Program-made: the position numbers and the translations under genes
Shown: in pieces, positions 1 to 10,850 of the stretch
Layout of the letters: the number at the start of each line of letters is the position of its first letter
How positions within the stretch are numbered: the first letter of the stretch is position 1
Notes under the pieces: generated by a model
Told to the model about the DNA's origin: nothing
Seen by the model: the letters and a program-made list of their open reading frames with translations, nothing else
Databases searched by the model: none
NCBI GenBank assembly: GCA_030220185.1
Contig: JASPKZ010009881.1
Span: forward strand, 1-64,000
DNA length: 64,000 bases
Reading direction: 5' to 3'
DNA from: Diploptera punctata
Lineage: Eukaryota > Arthropoda > Insecta > Blattodea > Blaberidae

Positions 1-686
1 TTTCTCTTCAAAACTTTCAATTATGCTTTCTTCAGCTTCAAGTATGTTTCTCATCATCATCAAGAACAAGGATTAGGCTCAATGGCCTGTTCCGATCTCA
101 TTATAGGTCGAATTGGTCCTTCCATCTCTTCAATGGTCTTCCCAACGTTCTTCTCCCTTTTGGTTTATAATTATACATTCTTCTTGGTATGCGCTGTTCA
201 TTCATGCGTAATACTAAAAGTAAAGTGATCCCACAATAGGCCCGGAGGTCCTTGGGGTAGTAGGAGGTTAAGGCTCCCACTTTTTCTAGACAATCGGCAC
301 TTCACGTCAGCCGGGTTGTCAGCCCGCGTGACGGCCGCCTTTACCCCCAGAACAAGCGTCTGGTACTCATTTACGTTAGAGGCTGAGTCGACCCCAGGGC
401 CATAATGCCGCCAGAGGGTTTGGGTCAGTTTAAAAATCCTGACCCCAACGGGACTTGAACCCTCGACCCTCCGGCTTGTAGCTCAGTGCCTTAACCACTA
501 CGCTACGGCGTGCCCCATTCATGCGTAATACTATGTTTCTAATTCCATTATTTGTGACATGTTCTAATTTTGACTTTCTGGCACTTCTGCGTAAATAATC
601 AATTTCTAGAGCTATTAGTCTATTCTTGTAGTAGGCCTACTTATTGACTGTCCATACCTCACTTCCATATATTGCAACAGATTCCA

Positions 687-720
<34 letters not shown>

Positions 721-1260
721 CCTATTTTTTTTTGTCTTTCCAAATATGTTTATCCCACCCTATGGAATTTAACGACGATATTAATTTGCTACTCAATTAA
801 ATTCTATGTTTTATGTTCTCTTTGCCTATACCTTCAATGCTATCTATAATTATTCCCAAATATTTAGTTTGTTTCACTTGCTTTATTTGTATTCCCTCTT
901 CCAATATTAAATTTTCTCTTTCATTGCTATTTATTGCCAAATATTCTGTTTTTTGTAAATTTACCTTGAGACCCCACGATTCATATGTGTTTTTCAACCT
1001 TTTTATCATGAAGTCCATATCAAATTTGTCTTTACTAAAACCAGTTGATCATCAGCAAATTGTAATGTCAGCAAAAACATATTGCCTCTTGATATACCCA
1101 TACCTTTGCAGCTTTGTTTCCATTTCATTAATATGAAATCTACATAAATATTAAATAAAATTGGTGATAAACTGCACCCTTGTTTCAATCCCTTAGTGGT
1201 TTTTATAGGATTAGATATTATATTTCCATCCCCATAACGATAGCCACAAAGGTATTAGCT
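1..1260 (-). pseudogene. LINE-3 type reverse transcriptase remnant, split by a SINE
   Basis: Read on the minus strand, this holds the second half of a non-LTR retrotransposon ORF2. About 1210-1140 gives TKGLKQGCSLSPILFNIY and about 1070 gives LQFADD, the RT catalytic box. A frameshift near 1010 leads to SWGLKVNLQKTEYLA and TKYLGI. Then come the post-RT AIYGSEVWTV and LRRSARKSKLEHV (about 700-540) and, after the SINE, the RPLKRWKD-like tail near 130. A TA array (693-718) interrupts it. Frameshifts and stops make it a pseudogene. The clade is uncertain. Confidence 0.85.
217..515 (-). mobile_element. SINE-A, full length, with 18-bp TSD
   Basis: On the minus strand the head CGCCGTAGCGTAGTGG carries a pol III A box and GGTTCAAGTCC a B box, as in tRNA-derived SINEs. 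The 3' end is GGGATCACTTTACTTTT. Perfect direct repeats cattcatgcgtaatacta flank it at 199-216 and 516-533, so it inserted by target-primed reverse transcription into the LINE-3 remnant. Confidence 0.95.
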
Positions 1261-1284
1261 GTCAATGACAAAATTCAATAGTAA

Positions 1285-1445
1285 GTATAATAGTCATTGT
1301 GATGTATCAAGGCCGTGTCCAAAAGAAGGTCTGCCGTTTTTAACCCCAAGGCACAGAAATCGATGCCAGAATCCAGATGGTCTCCCTGCATGAGTAAGAA
1401 CTGAGTGAAGTGAGGCGGGGCGCGTCATGGACGGCAGGTCGTTTT
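1285..1445 (+). repeat. Dispersed repeat related to the 2868-3160 foldback
   Basis: It begins near CATTGTGATGTATCAAGG and runs through CTGCCGTTTTTAACCCCAAG and CTCCCTGCATGAGTAAGAA. The reverse complement of about 2990-3160 matches it closely, and 2868-2952 matches more weakly in direct orientation. No protein similarity recognised. Confidence 0.75.
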
Positions 1446-1690
<245 letters not shown>

Positions 1691-1796
1691 ATTATAATGA
1701 GATATCTTCTCCCACTTAACCTGTATTTTCTAAGCCCATGTTTTCCCTTAACAGAGATTTAGGCGCTTCCTCCTACAGGGAAGAATTTGAACCATA

Positions 1797-2127
1797 CTAA
1801 TTTAGTTACACTTGTTTTCGCATAGATGTCATTTGAGTGGTCCGTGGTCAGCGTTCCGCCTCATACTGACATCTAGAAACCAAGGTAGTACTACGACGGG
1901 GAAATTCGGTAAATTTTGCTTAGAGACCTTTTTATTCAGGCTTAAGGATCTTTTACGAGCCTGAAAATCTTCAGACTCGGGACCCCAGCTTAAAGTCCCT
2001 CCCGGAGGACTTGCTCCTTGGATTTTTCCGTCCTAAAAAAATATATCGACCCCGGCCGGGTATGTAAACCCGCGACGCTCGGGACCAGAGGCAAGGAGCA
2101 TAACCACTAGTCCACCGCGGCCGATTA
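1797..2127 (-). mobile_element. SINE-B (tRNA-derived)
   Basis: On the minus strand the head GGCCGCGGTGGACTAGTGG (A box) is followed by a B-box region GCGGGTTTACATACCC and a body with GGTCCCGAGTCTGAAG and CTTAAGCCTGAATAAAAAG. The same body is seen at 46400-46745 (+), and diverged copies at 24148 and 55440. TSDs not established. Confidence 0.85.
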
Positions 2128-2867
2128 CTTAACCTGTAACAATTAAAAATAGAGCCTATATAATAATGTGTGTAGGCCTATAAAATTAAATCTTTACAAA
2201 ATTGATTTAGAAACTACCTTACAATTTGTAAAGTATATTTTTAGGTGGCTAATCCAAATTTTAGAGCTTAAAACTCCGAGATCTACTAACGATTAGGTAG
2301 GGAGTGAGCAGTGTTTTATAGAGTACAACATAAGTACTCACGCTTCGGAATGTCTCATTAAGTCTTCTTCTGTTGATTCCATGTTTCCGATACGGAAATT
2401 AGGTTTGTCAACTTTTTTGTGGAAATATTTTGAAACCTGGGTTATTTTTTTATAACCATAAACAACTTCCAGCTCATAGCACCTGCTTCAAGTAGAGACA
2501 TCAACCTCGATATTTAAAGAACAACGGCGCATTAAGTTATATTTTTTTCCGCATTCTCTCGAATATTCATGATGCTTGTTGAACAGTAATACCCTTGAAA
2601 TAAGCACATTCTCCTTTTCACTTGAGTTTTAAACAGTAATAGCCTAATATAAGATATAAACAATTTATATTTATTCAGAAGATAATATCCTGCTATTTCG
2701 CTGATCATAAAAAAATCTGAAGCGCGTTCTTCAAAACGTACCAATTGCTAGGCCCCACCTGCGCTCGAAACAGGTACTTCCGAACTATGATTTCAACATT
2801 TTTAAAATAATCACAAGGAGGCTGTCAACCATTGCGTGCCAAAACCTATCCTGAAATCTCTTCCAGA
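2128..2867. other. Unassigned stretch
   Basis: AT-rich sequence with no convincing ORF, repeat copy or structure. A TAGGCCTA 8-mer lies at 2173-2180. Confidence 0.5.
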
Positions 2868-3160
2868 AAAGCATTGTGAGTCCATGTCCAAAATAAAATA
2901 TGCCATCTGTAACTGCAAGGCACTAAAATCCAGCGCCAAATCTCTCATTTAAACAAATAAAGAAAAAATAAAAATAATCGATTGGATTCGTAGATTGTAT
3001 AACACCAACTACCTGCCATCCATGCCGCGTCCCTCCACACTTCACACACTTCTTACTCATGCAGGGAGATCATCTGGATTATGGCTTCAATTTCTGTGAC
3101 TTGGGGTTAAAAACGGCAGACATTTTTTTGGACACAACCTTGGTACATCACAATGCTTCT
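2868..3160. mobile_element. Imperfect foldback (inverted-repeat) element
   Basis: The left arm (about 2868-2952, CATTGTGAGTCCATGTCC) is the diverged reverse complement of the right arm (about 3065-3160, GGACACAACCTTGGTACATC). The sequence between them includes TTACTCATGCAGGGAGATC, shared with 1285-1445. Foldback or MITE is the likely class; no transposase is seen. Confidence 0.65.
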
Positions 3161-3469
3161 CTGAGAGAAATCTCAAGGTAGGTTTCGGGATAAATGGTTA
3201 ACAATTCCCTTGTCACTTCAGACACTACTATTACCTGTACTAATTTTAATTTTGAGGCGAAATATATTTACTAACACTATGAAACTTAAAATTGGTAACA
3301 AAATTATGCTATAGTGTTTTTCACGTCTAGAATATAGTGTTGCGCTTATGGAGCAATTCAAGCTAGTAAACGTGTCCTTTTACGTGAGATTGATTTATTA
3401 TTTAATTTATTTCAAATAAATAATTTAGTTAAATAGTTTCACCTACAACTTTGCCAAGAAGGTGTATGC
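3161..3469. other. Unassigned stretch
   Basis: AT-rich spacer between the foldback and the RTE-like fragment. Nothing recognised. Confidence 0.5.
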
Positions 3470-3995
3470 CACATTTATAGAAAAAACAAAAAATGGAACG
3501 TAAGAGAAGCATTTTCTGCGCGACCTTTCGCAGAAGAATTACGGAAGAGGCTAGTGAAGTGCTTTGTGTGGAGTGTAGCATTGTATGGTGCAGAGATTTG
3601 GACATTATGAGGAGAAGCGATTGGAGCTTTTGAGATGTGGATGTGGATATGGAGAAGATTGGAACGTATAAAATGGACAGACCAAGTAAGAAATAAATAT
3701 GTGCTAGATAGAGTGGGTGAAGAAGAACAATACTGGAACTCATAAAGAAGAGGAAAAGAAATTGGATCGGCCACTGGCTAAGAAGAAACTGCCTGCTAAA
3801 GGATGCCCTAGAAGGAAAGAAAGGATGCCCTAGAAGGAAAGAAAGATAGAGGCAGAAAGAGACATCAGATGACAGAAAATATTAAAATAAATGCTTTGTA
3901 TGCAGAAACAAAAAGGAAAGCTGAGTTAAGGAAACAGTGGAGAATGCTGAGTTTGCAGTGAAAGACCTGCTCTTGGGCAAAACACTATGAATGAA
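3470..3995 (+). pseudogene. RTE-like LINE, C-terminal/3' fragment
   Basis: Conceptual pieces KCFVWSVALYGAE, WMWRRLERIKWTDQVRN, LELIKKRKRNWIGHWLRRN and ENIKINALYAETKRKAELRK are the C-terminal domain following the RT in RTE-like LINEs. The fragment ends in the family 3' end GACCTGCTCTTGGGC. It is shifted repeatedly and carries a small tandem duplication (GATGCCCTAGAAGGAAAGAA, about 3803-3841). Related copies: 9890, 22630 and 52935. Confidence 0.88.
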
Positions 3996-4048
3996 TGGAA
4001 CGTATAATTATTATCCACATATTTACTTAAGTTAGGGGATGTTATTCG

Positions 4049-4506
4049 CCCACTTATATTATATAGATACGAAACATGGATTCTTAGTTTAAGGTAGGAA
4101 ATAAGATTATGGGTATTTTAGGATAAAGTTATTAGGAACATTATTGGGCAAAAAAAAAAAAAAAGAGATGAACAGACAGTTGAACGAAGTAAACTACAGT
4201 GAGCCACGTGATATGTATAGGAAGCCAGATATAACAAGTCTCGTAGACTGCGATGGGCAGGACATGTGGCACATATGGGGGATGAAAGAGGTCCTTGGAA
4301 GCTTCTTGTAGGAGAACCAGAGAGAAAACGCCCGAGTTGGTAGACCAAAAATGAGATGGGAGAATAACATTATCTACGATTTGAGGGAAGTAGATTATAC
4401 AGGGGATAATTGGAAAACATTAGCTCAGGATAGGGATGTGTGGAGAGCTCACGTCCGCGTGACCATGAACCTATGGGTTCGATAGAGTCAGTGAGTTAGT
4501 TAGTTA
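4049..4506 (+). pseudogene. LINE-2 3' fragment
   Basis: This encodes, with shifts, the LINE-2 C-terminal region: a WTLT-like start, a poly-A slip at 4150-4164, LYRKPDI, SRRLRWAGHVA, MRWENNI and YDLREVDYTG. It ends CCATGAACC..GGTTCGATAG and GAGTTAGTTAGTTA. The GTTA tail marks the 3' end. The piece is 5'-truncated, as in all other copies here. Confidence 0.88.
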
Positions 4507-4730
4507 AAGGGTGAACACTATTGCCGGAACAGCGCTAGCAGAGGTGTCACTGAACCATTCTCTTTCCATTTCTGTCACTCAGTCTGTGGCGTCAAGTGGC
4601 AACAGCGTTCCTTAAGAATATTATTTTCTACGCATGAAAAACCCTATAGTTGGTTATTTGGGAGAAGATTAGCAACTGGATTATTACCTGGTAAAAACAA
4701 ACATCACCACCCTTTTTTAATAGCTAACAA

Positions 4731-5000
4731 ATAGTGCTTACTTACTTACTCACTGGCACTATCGAACCCGTAGATTCATGGCCGCGCGGACATAAGCTCT
4801 CCATACATCCCTATCCTGAGCTAATGCTTTCCAATCATTCCCTGTATAATCTACTTCCCTCAAATCATAGTTAATGTTATTCTCTCACCTCATTCTTCGT
4901 CTACCAACTGGGCGTTTTCCCTCTGGTTTTCCTACAAGAAGCTTCCATGCAAGTCTTTCATTCCCATACGTGCAACATGTCCTGCCCATCGCAGTCTACA
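4731..5000 (-). pseudogene. LINE-2 3' fragment
   Basis: Reverse complement of the LINE-2 3' end. The tail is read as CTTACTTACTCACTGGC at 4737-4756, followed by TATCGAACCCGTAG and the Y-D-L-R-E-V-D-Y and WAGHVA regions up to CCTGCCCATCGCAG. It is short, and its stops fall in the same places as in other copies. Confidence 0.85.
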
Positions 5001-5325
5001 GGACACCAAATGAAGAAAATGTAAATGGAAGTAAATGTTTTCTTCATTAGTTATGCATATACATACATTTATTTTTATAGATCTAAATAGTAAATCCCTC
5101 ATTCCCCTCCTCCCTCTTCAATTCCCGATATACTTCTCGTGAGTAACATACTGTACATTGTATTCTGAGTAATAACTTAATAACTAGGGACGGAAATTCA
5201 GACAGAGAAATGTTTGAAGGTGAACAACAAGCTCCATAGTAATTATAATTACTGCTTTATTGCCGCATTGTCATCGTCATTAGCATTATTATTGTTACTT
5301 TCTAATGCCACCAGGTTGTGTTACG

Positions 5326-5410
5326 ACATTCTGGCATTCTCTCTCAGCATTGATAGAATTGTAACCCTCTTCTGAGGTTGGAATGGGCGCCTGGAAGGCG
5401 GGCTAACGTT
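5326..5410. repeat. Short dispersed repeat (second copy near 16410)
   Basis: GGCATTCTCTCTC, CCTCTTCTGAGGTTGG and GCGCCTGGAAGGCGGG closely resemble 16415-16500. In both places it adjoins a SINE-C copy, so it may be an extra module of that family or a separate target repeat. Confidence 0.6.
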
Positions 5411-5704
5411 ATCTTGATGGGATCCCATCCATCCATAATAATTCTGCCCGAGGGTAGGTCTTTCACTGCAATCATAGCATTTCCATGCTATGCTTTGCAG
5501 CTTTACTAGGGAATTGTAAGTGTGTGCTGCTTCTCGTTGCTTTCCACACCGGTGAAGGATGATGATGATGGTCATATGATTTCGGGGACCGTTTGGGCCT
5601 TAAAGTTTTCCTGACACTTATCTTACATGTGAAGAAAAACCTCACCCAGAAAATCTGTCCCAACCGAGGATCGAACGCGGGCCCGCTGCGTGACAACAGC
5701 GGTG
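5411..5704 (-). mobile_element. SINE-C (tRNA-derived)
   Basis: Read on the minus strand: degenerate head, TCGATCCTCGGTTGGG (B box), CTCACC/CCTCACCTG, TCATATGACCATCATCATC, CCGGTGTGGAAAGCAACG, then the ATAGCATGGAAATGCTAT hairpin and the 3' end TTATTATGGATGGATGG. This is one of at least twelve copies in the window. Confidence 0.88.
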
Positions 5705-5784
5705 AACCTCGCGGGTATGATGGGTGACAAATAATAACGAAGAACCAGGAGAAACCTTGAATCTAAACTCCAACCGCGACAGGC

Positions 5785-6108
5785 CTAGAAACGCCCTTGA
5801 CCTACCAACCGGCTGCTGGCCTCACATCCACATGTGTTAATCACAGAGATAGAATCTAGCCAGTATAGGGATGGCATGTGGTCAGCATGTCGGGTCCTCC
5901 AGCCGTTATAGCTGGTCTTTTCAATCTGGAGTCGCTACTTATTGTAGCTACCCAAATGCCTCACGATGCTGGGTGGGCACCGGTCCCATACTGGCTGAAA
6001 TTAAATGAGAAAATTTCTTCCCCTATGAAGACTCGAACCAGTACAAAAAAAGTCCCGTAGCTCTGCGCCAAGGCTTCTTGCCTTAACCACTCGGCTACGG
6101 CGCCGGAC
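5785..6108 (-). mobile_element. SINE-D (tRNA-derived)
   Basis: On the minus strand the head GGCGCCGTAGCCGAGTGG has an A box, and ACTGGTTCGAGTC is the B box. The body runs through GGTGCCCACCCAGCATCG, TGGCTCCAG-like and CACATGTGGATGTGAGGCC. A near-complete counterpart lies at 63008-63334 (+). Confidence 0.88.
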
Positions 6109-6109
6109 C

Positions 6110-6215
6110 CTTGAATGTAAACTTATCCTAAATTCCAGACCAGGAGCGACCATAGGAATAATTCCTTTTTAGGGGAAAAAATCCTGTGGTCAGAGCGGGA
6201 ATTGAACTCGGAAAC
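6110..6215 (-). mobile_element. Possible tRNA-derived SINE head fragment
   Basis: The minus strand contains CGAGTTCAATTCCCGCTC, a good pol III B-box context, just outside SINE-D and before a TTA/TCA microsatellite (6222-6265). There is too little sequence to assign a family. Confidence 0.35.
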
Positions 6216-6699
6216 TCATGATTATTATTATTATTATCATCATCATCATTATCATCACATCATTATCGTTACATTGCTTAATAAATCTGTAGGTTCAATG
6301 GCAGGTTCATTCAATATTATATTTGTCCAGATCTTCGAAGTCCAGTTTATTAAGATCTATCCTAAATATTAGAGGCTACTTCTACCTATGTATTAGGCCT
6401 TCCTAATGGTCTTTTCCCATGAGTTTTCATTTCAATATTTTGAATCCATTTTTTCTTCTTCCATTCGAGCTACATGCTGTGAACATCTGAATTTCCTAGA
6501 TTTAGTAACAATATGTGTCTTCCAATGAACTTTTCGTGCTTCGGGTTTCGAGTTAGGCAGACAGATGTACAGATGTACTTAACGTATGGTACACGTCTAT
6601 TGCGTAAGCGTACAAAGAAGAGTGTCGGATGAGTGTGTTTATGTGTTTGTGTGTAGGGTGTGTTGTATGAGGAACGATGATAATGAAGAGTAAAAATAT

Positions 6700-6995
6700 G
6701 GCGAAACCCGGGCCCAGCACGAAGCCTGCCTGCTCCTGTGGAAAAGAGCCAAGGGGTTGCTAGTTTCACATCCCCATTCGACGGACGAATCGCTATCAAC
6801 AGCACCATATGCCTCCTTAACATACAGTACTAGGGGAGGGTTTGGAATTTAATACAGGCATTTAGTGCATAATCTAACGATTAGAAATAGTACATCACCC
6901 TACCTTTTAGCCCCAATTGCAAATTTTATTTCCAATTCCGCTGATATCGAAATTGGACTCGCTATTCAGAAGCAGCCATGCTGCCACCTAAGCTA
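6700..6995 (-). mobile_element. SINE-H family repeat
   Basis: The reverse complement shares GGCATATGGTGCTG, GCGATTCGTCCGTCG and the region ending GTGCTGGGC with 47356-47640 (+). A degenerate tRNA-like head (GATTTCGATATCAGCGG region near 6950) suggests a tRNA-derived SINE, but boxes A and B are weak in this copy. Confidence 0.65.
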
Positions 6996-7007
6996 GCGCG
7001 TTGGACT

Positions 7008-7336
7008 ATACACTAACTTACTGACCTATCGGAACCGTGAGTTCATGGCCGGGCGGACATAAGCTCTCCACACATCCTGTCTTGAGCTAATGTTTTCCAG
7101 TCATCCCTTGTATAATCTACTTCCCACAAATCATGGTTAATGTTAATCTCCCACCTCATTCTTGGTCTACTAACTGGGAATTTTCCCTCAAGTTTTCCTA
7201 CAAGAAGCTTCCATACCCCTCTTCATTCCCCATTTATGCCACATGTCCTGCCCATTGCAGTCTACGAAACTTATTTGTTCTTATTATATCTGGTTTCCTA
7301 TAAATATCACGTAGCTCACTATTATATAGTACTCCG
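7008..7336 (-). pseudogene. LINE-2 3' fragment
   Basis: It starts ACTAACTTACTGACC (tail side) and reads back through TATCGGAACCGTGAGTTCAT and the GRP..MRWE and WAGHV regions. The upstream end dissolves near 7336 in a TTA array (7338-7385). Confidence 0.85.
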
Positions 7337-7340
7337 ACAA

Positions 7341-7383
<43 letters not shown>

Positions 7384-7393
7384 GCTGTTATTA

Positions 7394-7683
7394 AAAGGTA
7401 AATATATCCCACTACAGGCCTCAGGAGGCCCTTAGGGTAGTAGGAGGTTAGGGATCCCACTTTTCTGGACAATCATACTTGATGTCAGCCCTGCGTGACG
7501 GCCGTCTTTACCCTCAGAACAAGCGTCTGGTACTCATTTCCGTTAGAGACTGAGTCGACTCCAGGGCCATAGTGCCGCCAGAAGGTTTGGGTCAGTTTAA
7601 AAATCCTGACCCCATCGGGACTCGAACACTCGACCTTCCGACTTGCAGCGCAGTGCCTTAACCACTACGCTACTGCGTGTCCC
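7394..7683 (-). mobile_element. SINE-A with 13-bp TSD
   Basis: Complete SINE-A, minus strand, with box B GTTCGAGTCCCGATGGGG. The flanks are attgctgttatta (7381-7393) and attgcggttatta (7685-7697), one mismatch. It landed at the edge of a TTA array. Confidence 0.9.
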
Positions 7684-7928
7684 TATTGCGGTTATTAGGT
7701 TTTAGATTTAGAAGTATTTAATACACAAGTGATCTTCTTGGTGATGTAATATTAAAATATATATGTAGTCAATATGCCCATTTCACCAATTAATGTTTTA
7801 AAATGGTCAACAAGTTTCTACAGCCAAGCTGTCATTCTCAAGACCAGATATTGACTCAAGTATTTAGATTTATTTAACCTTGTGGCTTCTCTTGTACTCA
7901 CCAAGACAAACCCATGTTACATTTAAAT

Positions 7929-7963
<35 letters not shown>

Positions 7964-8090
7964 CGTACTAAACAATTAATTAGGATCTGGTCAAACTGAA
8001 CAATACTGAAATAATGTCTAATTAATATAATAAAACTGATACAATTAAAATCAAACTAATGAAAGAACGTACAGAAAGGAACAACAGCTA
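7684..8090. other. Unassigned stretch with a TA microsatellite
   Basis: AT-rich sequence with (TA)n at about 7931-7962. No coding or repeat signal beyond that. Confidence 0.5.
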
Positions 8091-8096
8091 GAATAT

Positions 8097-8278
8097 ACTA
8101 TTATAATTATAATAATTATTATTATTGCTGCTATTTATATAATTATTGTTATTATTCCTATTATTACTACTATTATTATTATTATTATTCATATTATTAT
8201 TATTCATATTATTATTATTCATATTATTATTATTCATATTATTATTATTATTATTCATATTATTATTATTATTATTCA

Positions 8279-8348
<70 letters not shown>

Positions 8349-8370
8349 GTTGTTGTTGTTGAAATGGTCA
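8097..8370. repeat. Compound TTA / TTCATATTATTA array
   Basis: (ATT)n interrupted by regularly spaced CAT triplets in its first half (about 8185-8285, higher-order period 15-21 bp) and ending in (GTT)n near 8347. Homopolymeric translations (Leu or Asn) are artefacts. Confidence 0.95.
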
Positions 8371-8847
8371 AAGTATGAAATGTTTGGGCGGAATTTTCTC
8401 AAACAGAAAGTTTGTGTTGAAGTAATGACCTCAAAGGTATTTATTTGTACGAATTTTGTGGCTGGTCTCGTAATGAGAAACAGCAGGTGGAAGTCTGAAT
8501 ACGAGTTTGCACGATGATCTTCGGGAATATTCGTGCACGGCCGGCACGCGACTACATAGCGCCACCACCTGGTTCCTAACAACAACCTGTTACGTAAGTT
8601 GTTCAATCTTTACACTGTGTATGAAAATAAATTTCACAATTTTGTACAATTGTTTGCATGTTAGTTTGTTTGACAAAGTAATCGCCTCATGGAGTCTGCA
8701 ATCAAGAAAATTAATACATTCACTGCAGATTTACTATAACATTACTTTATGAAATGCTATCTTTTAACGTGGACCTTAAGGAATATAAATGACGATTGCA
8801 GGAATAGTCAGAACCAAAACTACGGTTTATTATCTTTTTAACAACAT
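8371..8847. other. Unassigned stretch
   Basis: No recognisable coding segment or repeat. Somewhat GC-richer around 8515-8580 (GCACGGCCGGCACGCG). Possibly unique host sequence. Confidence 0.4.
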
Positions 8848-9460
8848 TAACTAACTAACTAACTAACTAATTCACTGGCTCTAACTAACTGAACCCATAG
8901 GTTCATGGCCGTGCAGACATAAGCTCTCCATACATCTCTAACCTGAGCTAATGTTTTCCAAACATTCCCTGTATACCTACTCTTCCCTCAAATCATAGTT
9001 AATGTAATTCTCCCACCTCATTCTTGGTCTACCAAATGGGCGTTTTCCCTCTGGTTCTCCTACAAGAAGCTTCTATGCACGGCTTTCATTCCTCATTCCC
9101 CTGCCCATCGCAGTCTAAGAGACTTAACTGTTCCTATTATTAATTAAATAAAAATAAAACGTAGTTTTATTTGATTTCCATATTTATTGTACTGTATAAT
9201 TCAGTGACAGCTGTTTCGGTACATTGTGTATATCTGGCTTCCTATAAAAACCATATAATTCAATGTTATGTATTTTCTCTTTCTCATTCACCTGTTCATC
9301 TCTCCTTGGTCCAAAAATGTTCTTCAGAACTTTATTCTCAAATACTCATCTCCTTTTCTCTCTTAAAGTAAGAGTCCATGTTTCGCATCCATGTAATATA
9401 ACTAGTAGAATAATAGTTTTATATAGGCCCTGTTTTCTCTTTAACGTTTTTTGAAAAGAG
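8848..9460 (-). pseudogene. LINE-2 3' fragment (longest minus-strand copy)
   Basis: The tail ACTAACTAACTAACTAATTC (8850-8870) precedes the reverse complement of the LINE-2 C-terminus: the ENNINYDL and GRPRMR-like region, then KLLVGEPEGK, with a 9145-9230 insertion of unrelated AT-rich sequence. It ends in KIYKT-like and FGCETWTL-like sequence near 9390. Decayed. Confidence 0.85.
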
Positions 9461-9569
9461 TCAGGACATCAAAAGTCCCTGTAACGCATAATAGAACGCA
9501 TTTCCAGAATTGAGCCTATGTTTAATTTCTTTGCGCATCTCATTCCTATTTGTGGTATAAACTGAAAAT

Positions 9570-9888
9570 TTACAACTCATTATCGAACCCTGAAGTTCAT
9601 AGCTGCACGGATATAAGGTCTCCGCAGAGTCCGTGAGTTAATGTTTTTCAATAATTTCCTGTACAATTCAGCTCCCTCAAATTAACCGTATTCTCCCATC
9701 GCATTCTTAGTCCACGTACTTTTCCGCTGATGTAATACAAGAATCTTCCATATTCCTCTTCCATTTATCGTTCATGTCACATCTCGTATCCATCACAGTT
9801 TATGAGATTTAATTCTTATTACATCAGATTTCCTATAAAAAATTGTGTAACTCATTGTTTTATTGTAGTTTCCTCCGTTTACCTGTCT
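9570..9888 (-). pseudogene. Diverged LINE-2 3' fragment
   Basis: Older copy: TTATCGAACCCTGAAGTTCA near 9580, the CCAATAATTTCCTGTAC-like region, and TTACATCAGATTTCCTATAA (the YRKPD reverse complement). It abuts the plus-strand RTE-like copy at about 9889, tail outward. Confidence 0.8.
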
Positions 9889-10580
9889 GTTGAGGCCATT
9901 GAGAAAGTAGAGAGCTTCAAATACTTGGGTTGTACTATCAGTGGTAACATGAACTGCGGTCAAGAAGTAAAGCAGAGGATAGCAATGACAAAAGAAGCTT
10001 TTAACAAGAAGAGGAGCATTTTCTGCGGACCTATAGCAAAGAATTACGAAAGAGGCTAGTGAAGTGCTTTGTGTGGAGTGTAGCATTATATGGTGCAGAA
10101 ACTTGGACATTACAACGGAATGAGGAAAAGTAACTGGAAGCTTTTAAGATGAGGATATGGAGAGGAGTGGAACGTATAAAATGGACAGACAAAGTAAGAA
10201 ATAGAGATGTGCTAGACAGAGTGGGTGAAAGAAGAACAATGCTGGAACTCATAAAGAAGAGGAAAAGAAATTGGACTGGCCACTGGCTAAGAAGAAACTG
10301 CCTGCTGAAGGATGCCCTAGAGGGAATGGTCAACGGTGGTTTAATAACCCTAACTTATTGAGGATATTGTGGGTCTTATACTTTGATAATTGTTCATGGT
10401 CTTTGTTCTTCTGGTTTATTTTGTTTGGGAAGAAAGTTAGAGGCAGAAAAAGATATCAGATGATAGAAAATATTAAAATAAATGGTTTGTATGCAGATAC
10501 AAAAAGGAAAGCTGGGTTAAGGAAAGAGTGGAGAATGCCGAGTTTGCAGTGAAAGACCTGCTCGTGGGCAGAACACTATG
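9889..10580 (+). pseudogene. RTE-like LINE 3' fragment with a 95-bp insertion
   Basis: It begins inside the RT thumb (ESFKYLGCTISGNMNCGQEV, KQRIAMTKEAFNKKRSIF) and continues KCFVWSVALYGAETWTL, KWTDKVRNRDVLDRVGE, HWLRRNCLLKDALEG. About 10337-10432 is foreign to the family: other copies go straight from the AATGGTCAACGG region into the AGAGGCAGAAA region. It then ends in the family 3' end at about 10580. Several frameshifts. Confidence 0.87.
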
Positions 10581-10689
10581 AATGGCCTGTCTGTTTGTCT
10601 CTCTTCGATCCAAACATTTTCCTTAAGAGTTCATCTCAAATATTTGTAATATTTACTATTGCATCCAAATAATAAACTGAAGTAATAAT

Positions 10690-10850
10690 TTTATTTGAAC
10701 TTGTTTTTAGTTTAATTAAGATGGTACGGACATGCCCAGCGAATGGAAGAGGATCGGCTCCCAAAATCGGTTTTGGAATGCAAACCTGAGGGAAGACGAG
10801 GCAGAGGAAGACCTAAAACCTCCTGGAGTCAGGAATATATTTGAATCAGT
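10690..10850 (+). pseudogene. LINE-3 type 3' fragment
   Basis: Encodes [20 protein letters not shown] and [14 protein letters not shown], the C-terminal GHxxRM...GRP signature following the RT in LINE-3 elements. No RT part is present. Confidence 0.82.

Noticed and set aside
4118..4348. Minus-strand protein with a CPAHRSLRDL motif, also seen at 7140, 12029, 13151, 25920, 41607 and 43284
   Set aside because: The recurrence looks like a conserved gene family, but it is the antisense of LINE-2 3' ends.
8088..8606. A 172-codon minus-strand frame with long poly-Asn, like a prion-type low-complexity protein
   Set aside because: It is the translation of a TTA microsatellite; the flanks have no coding character.
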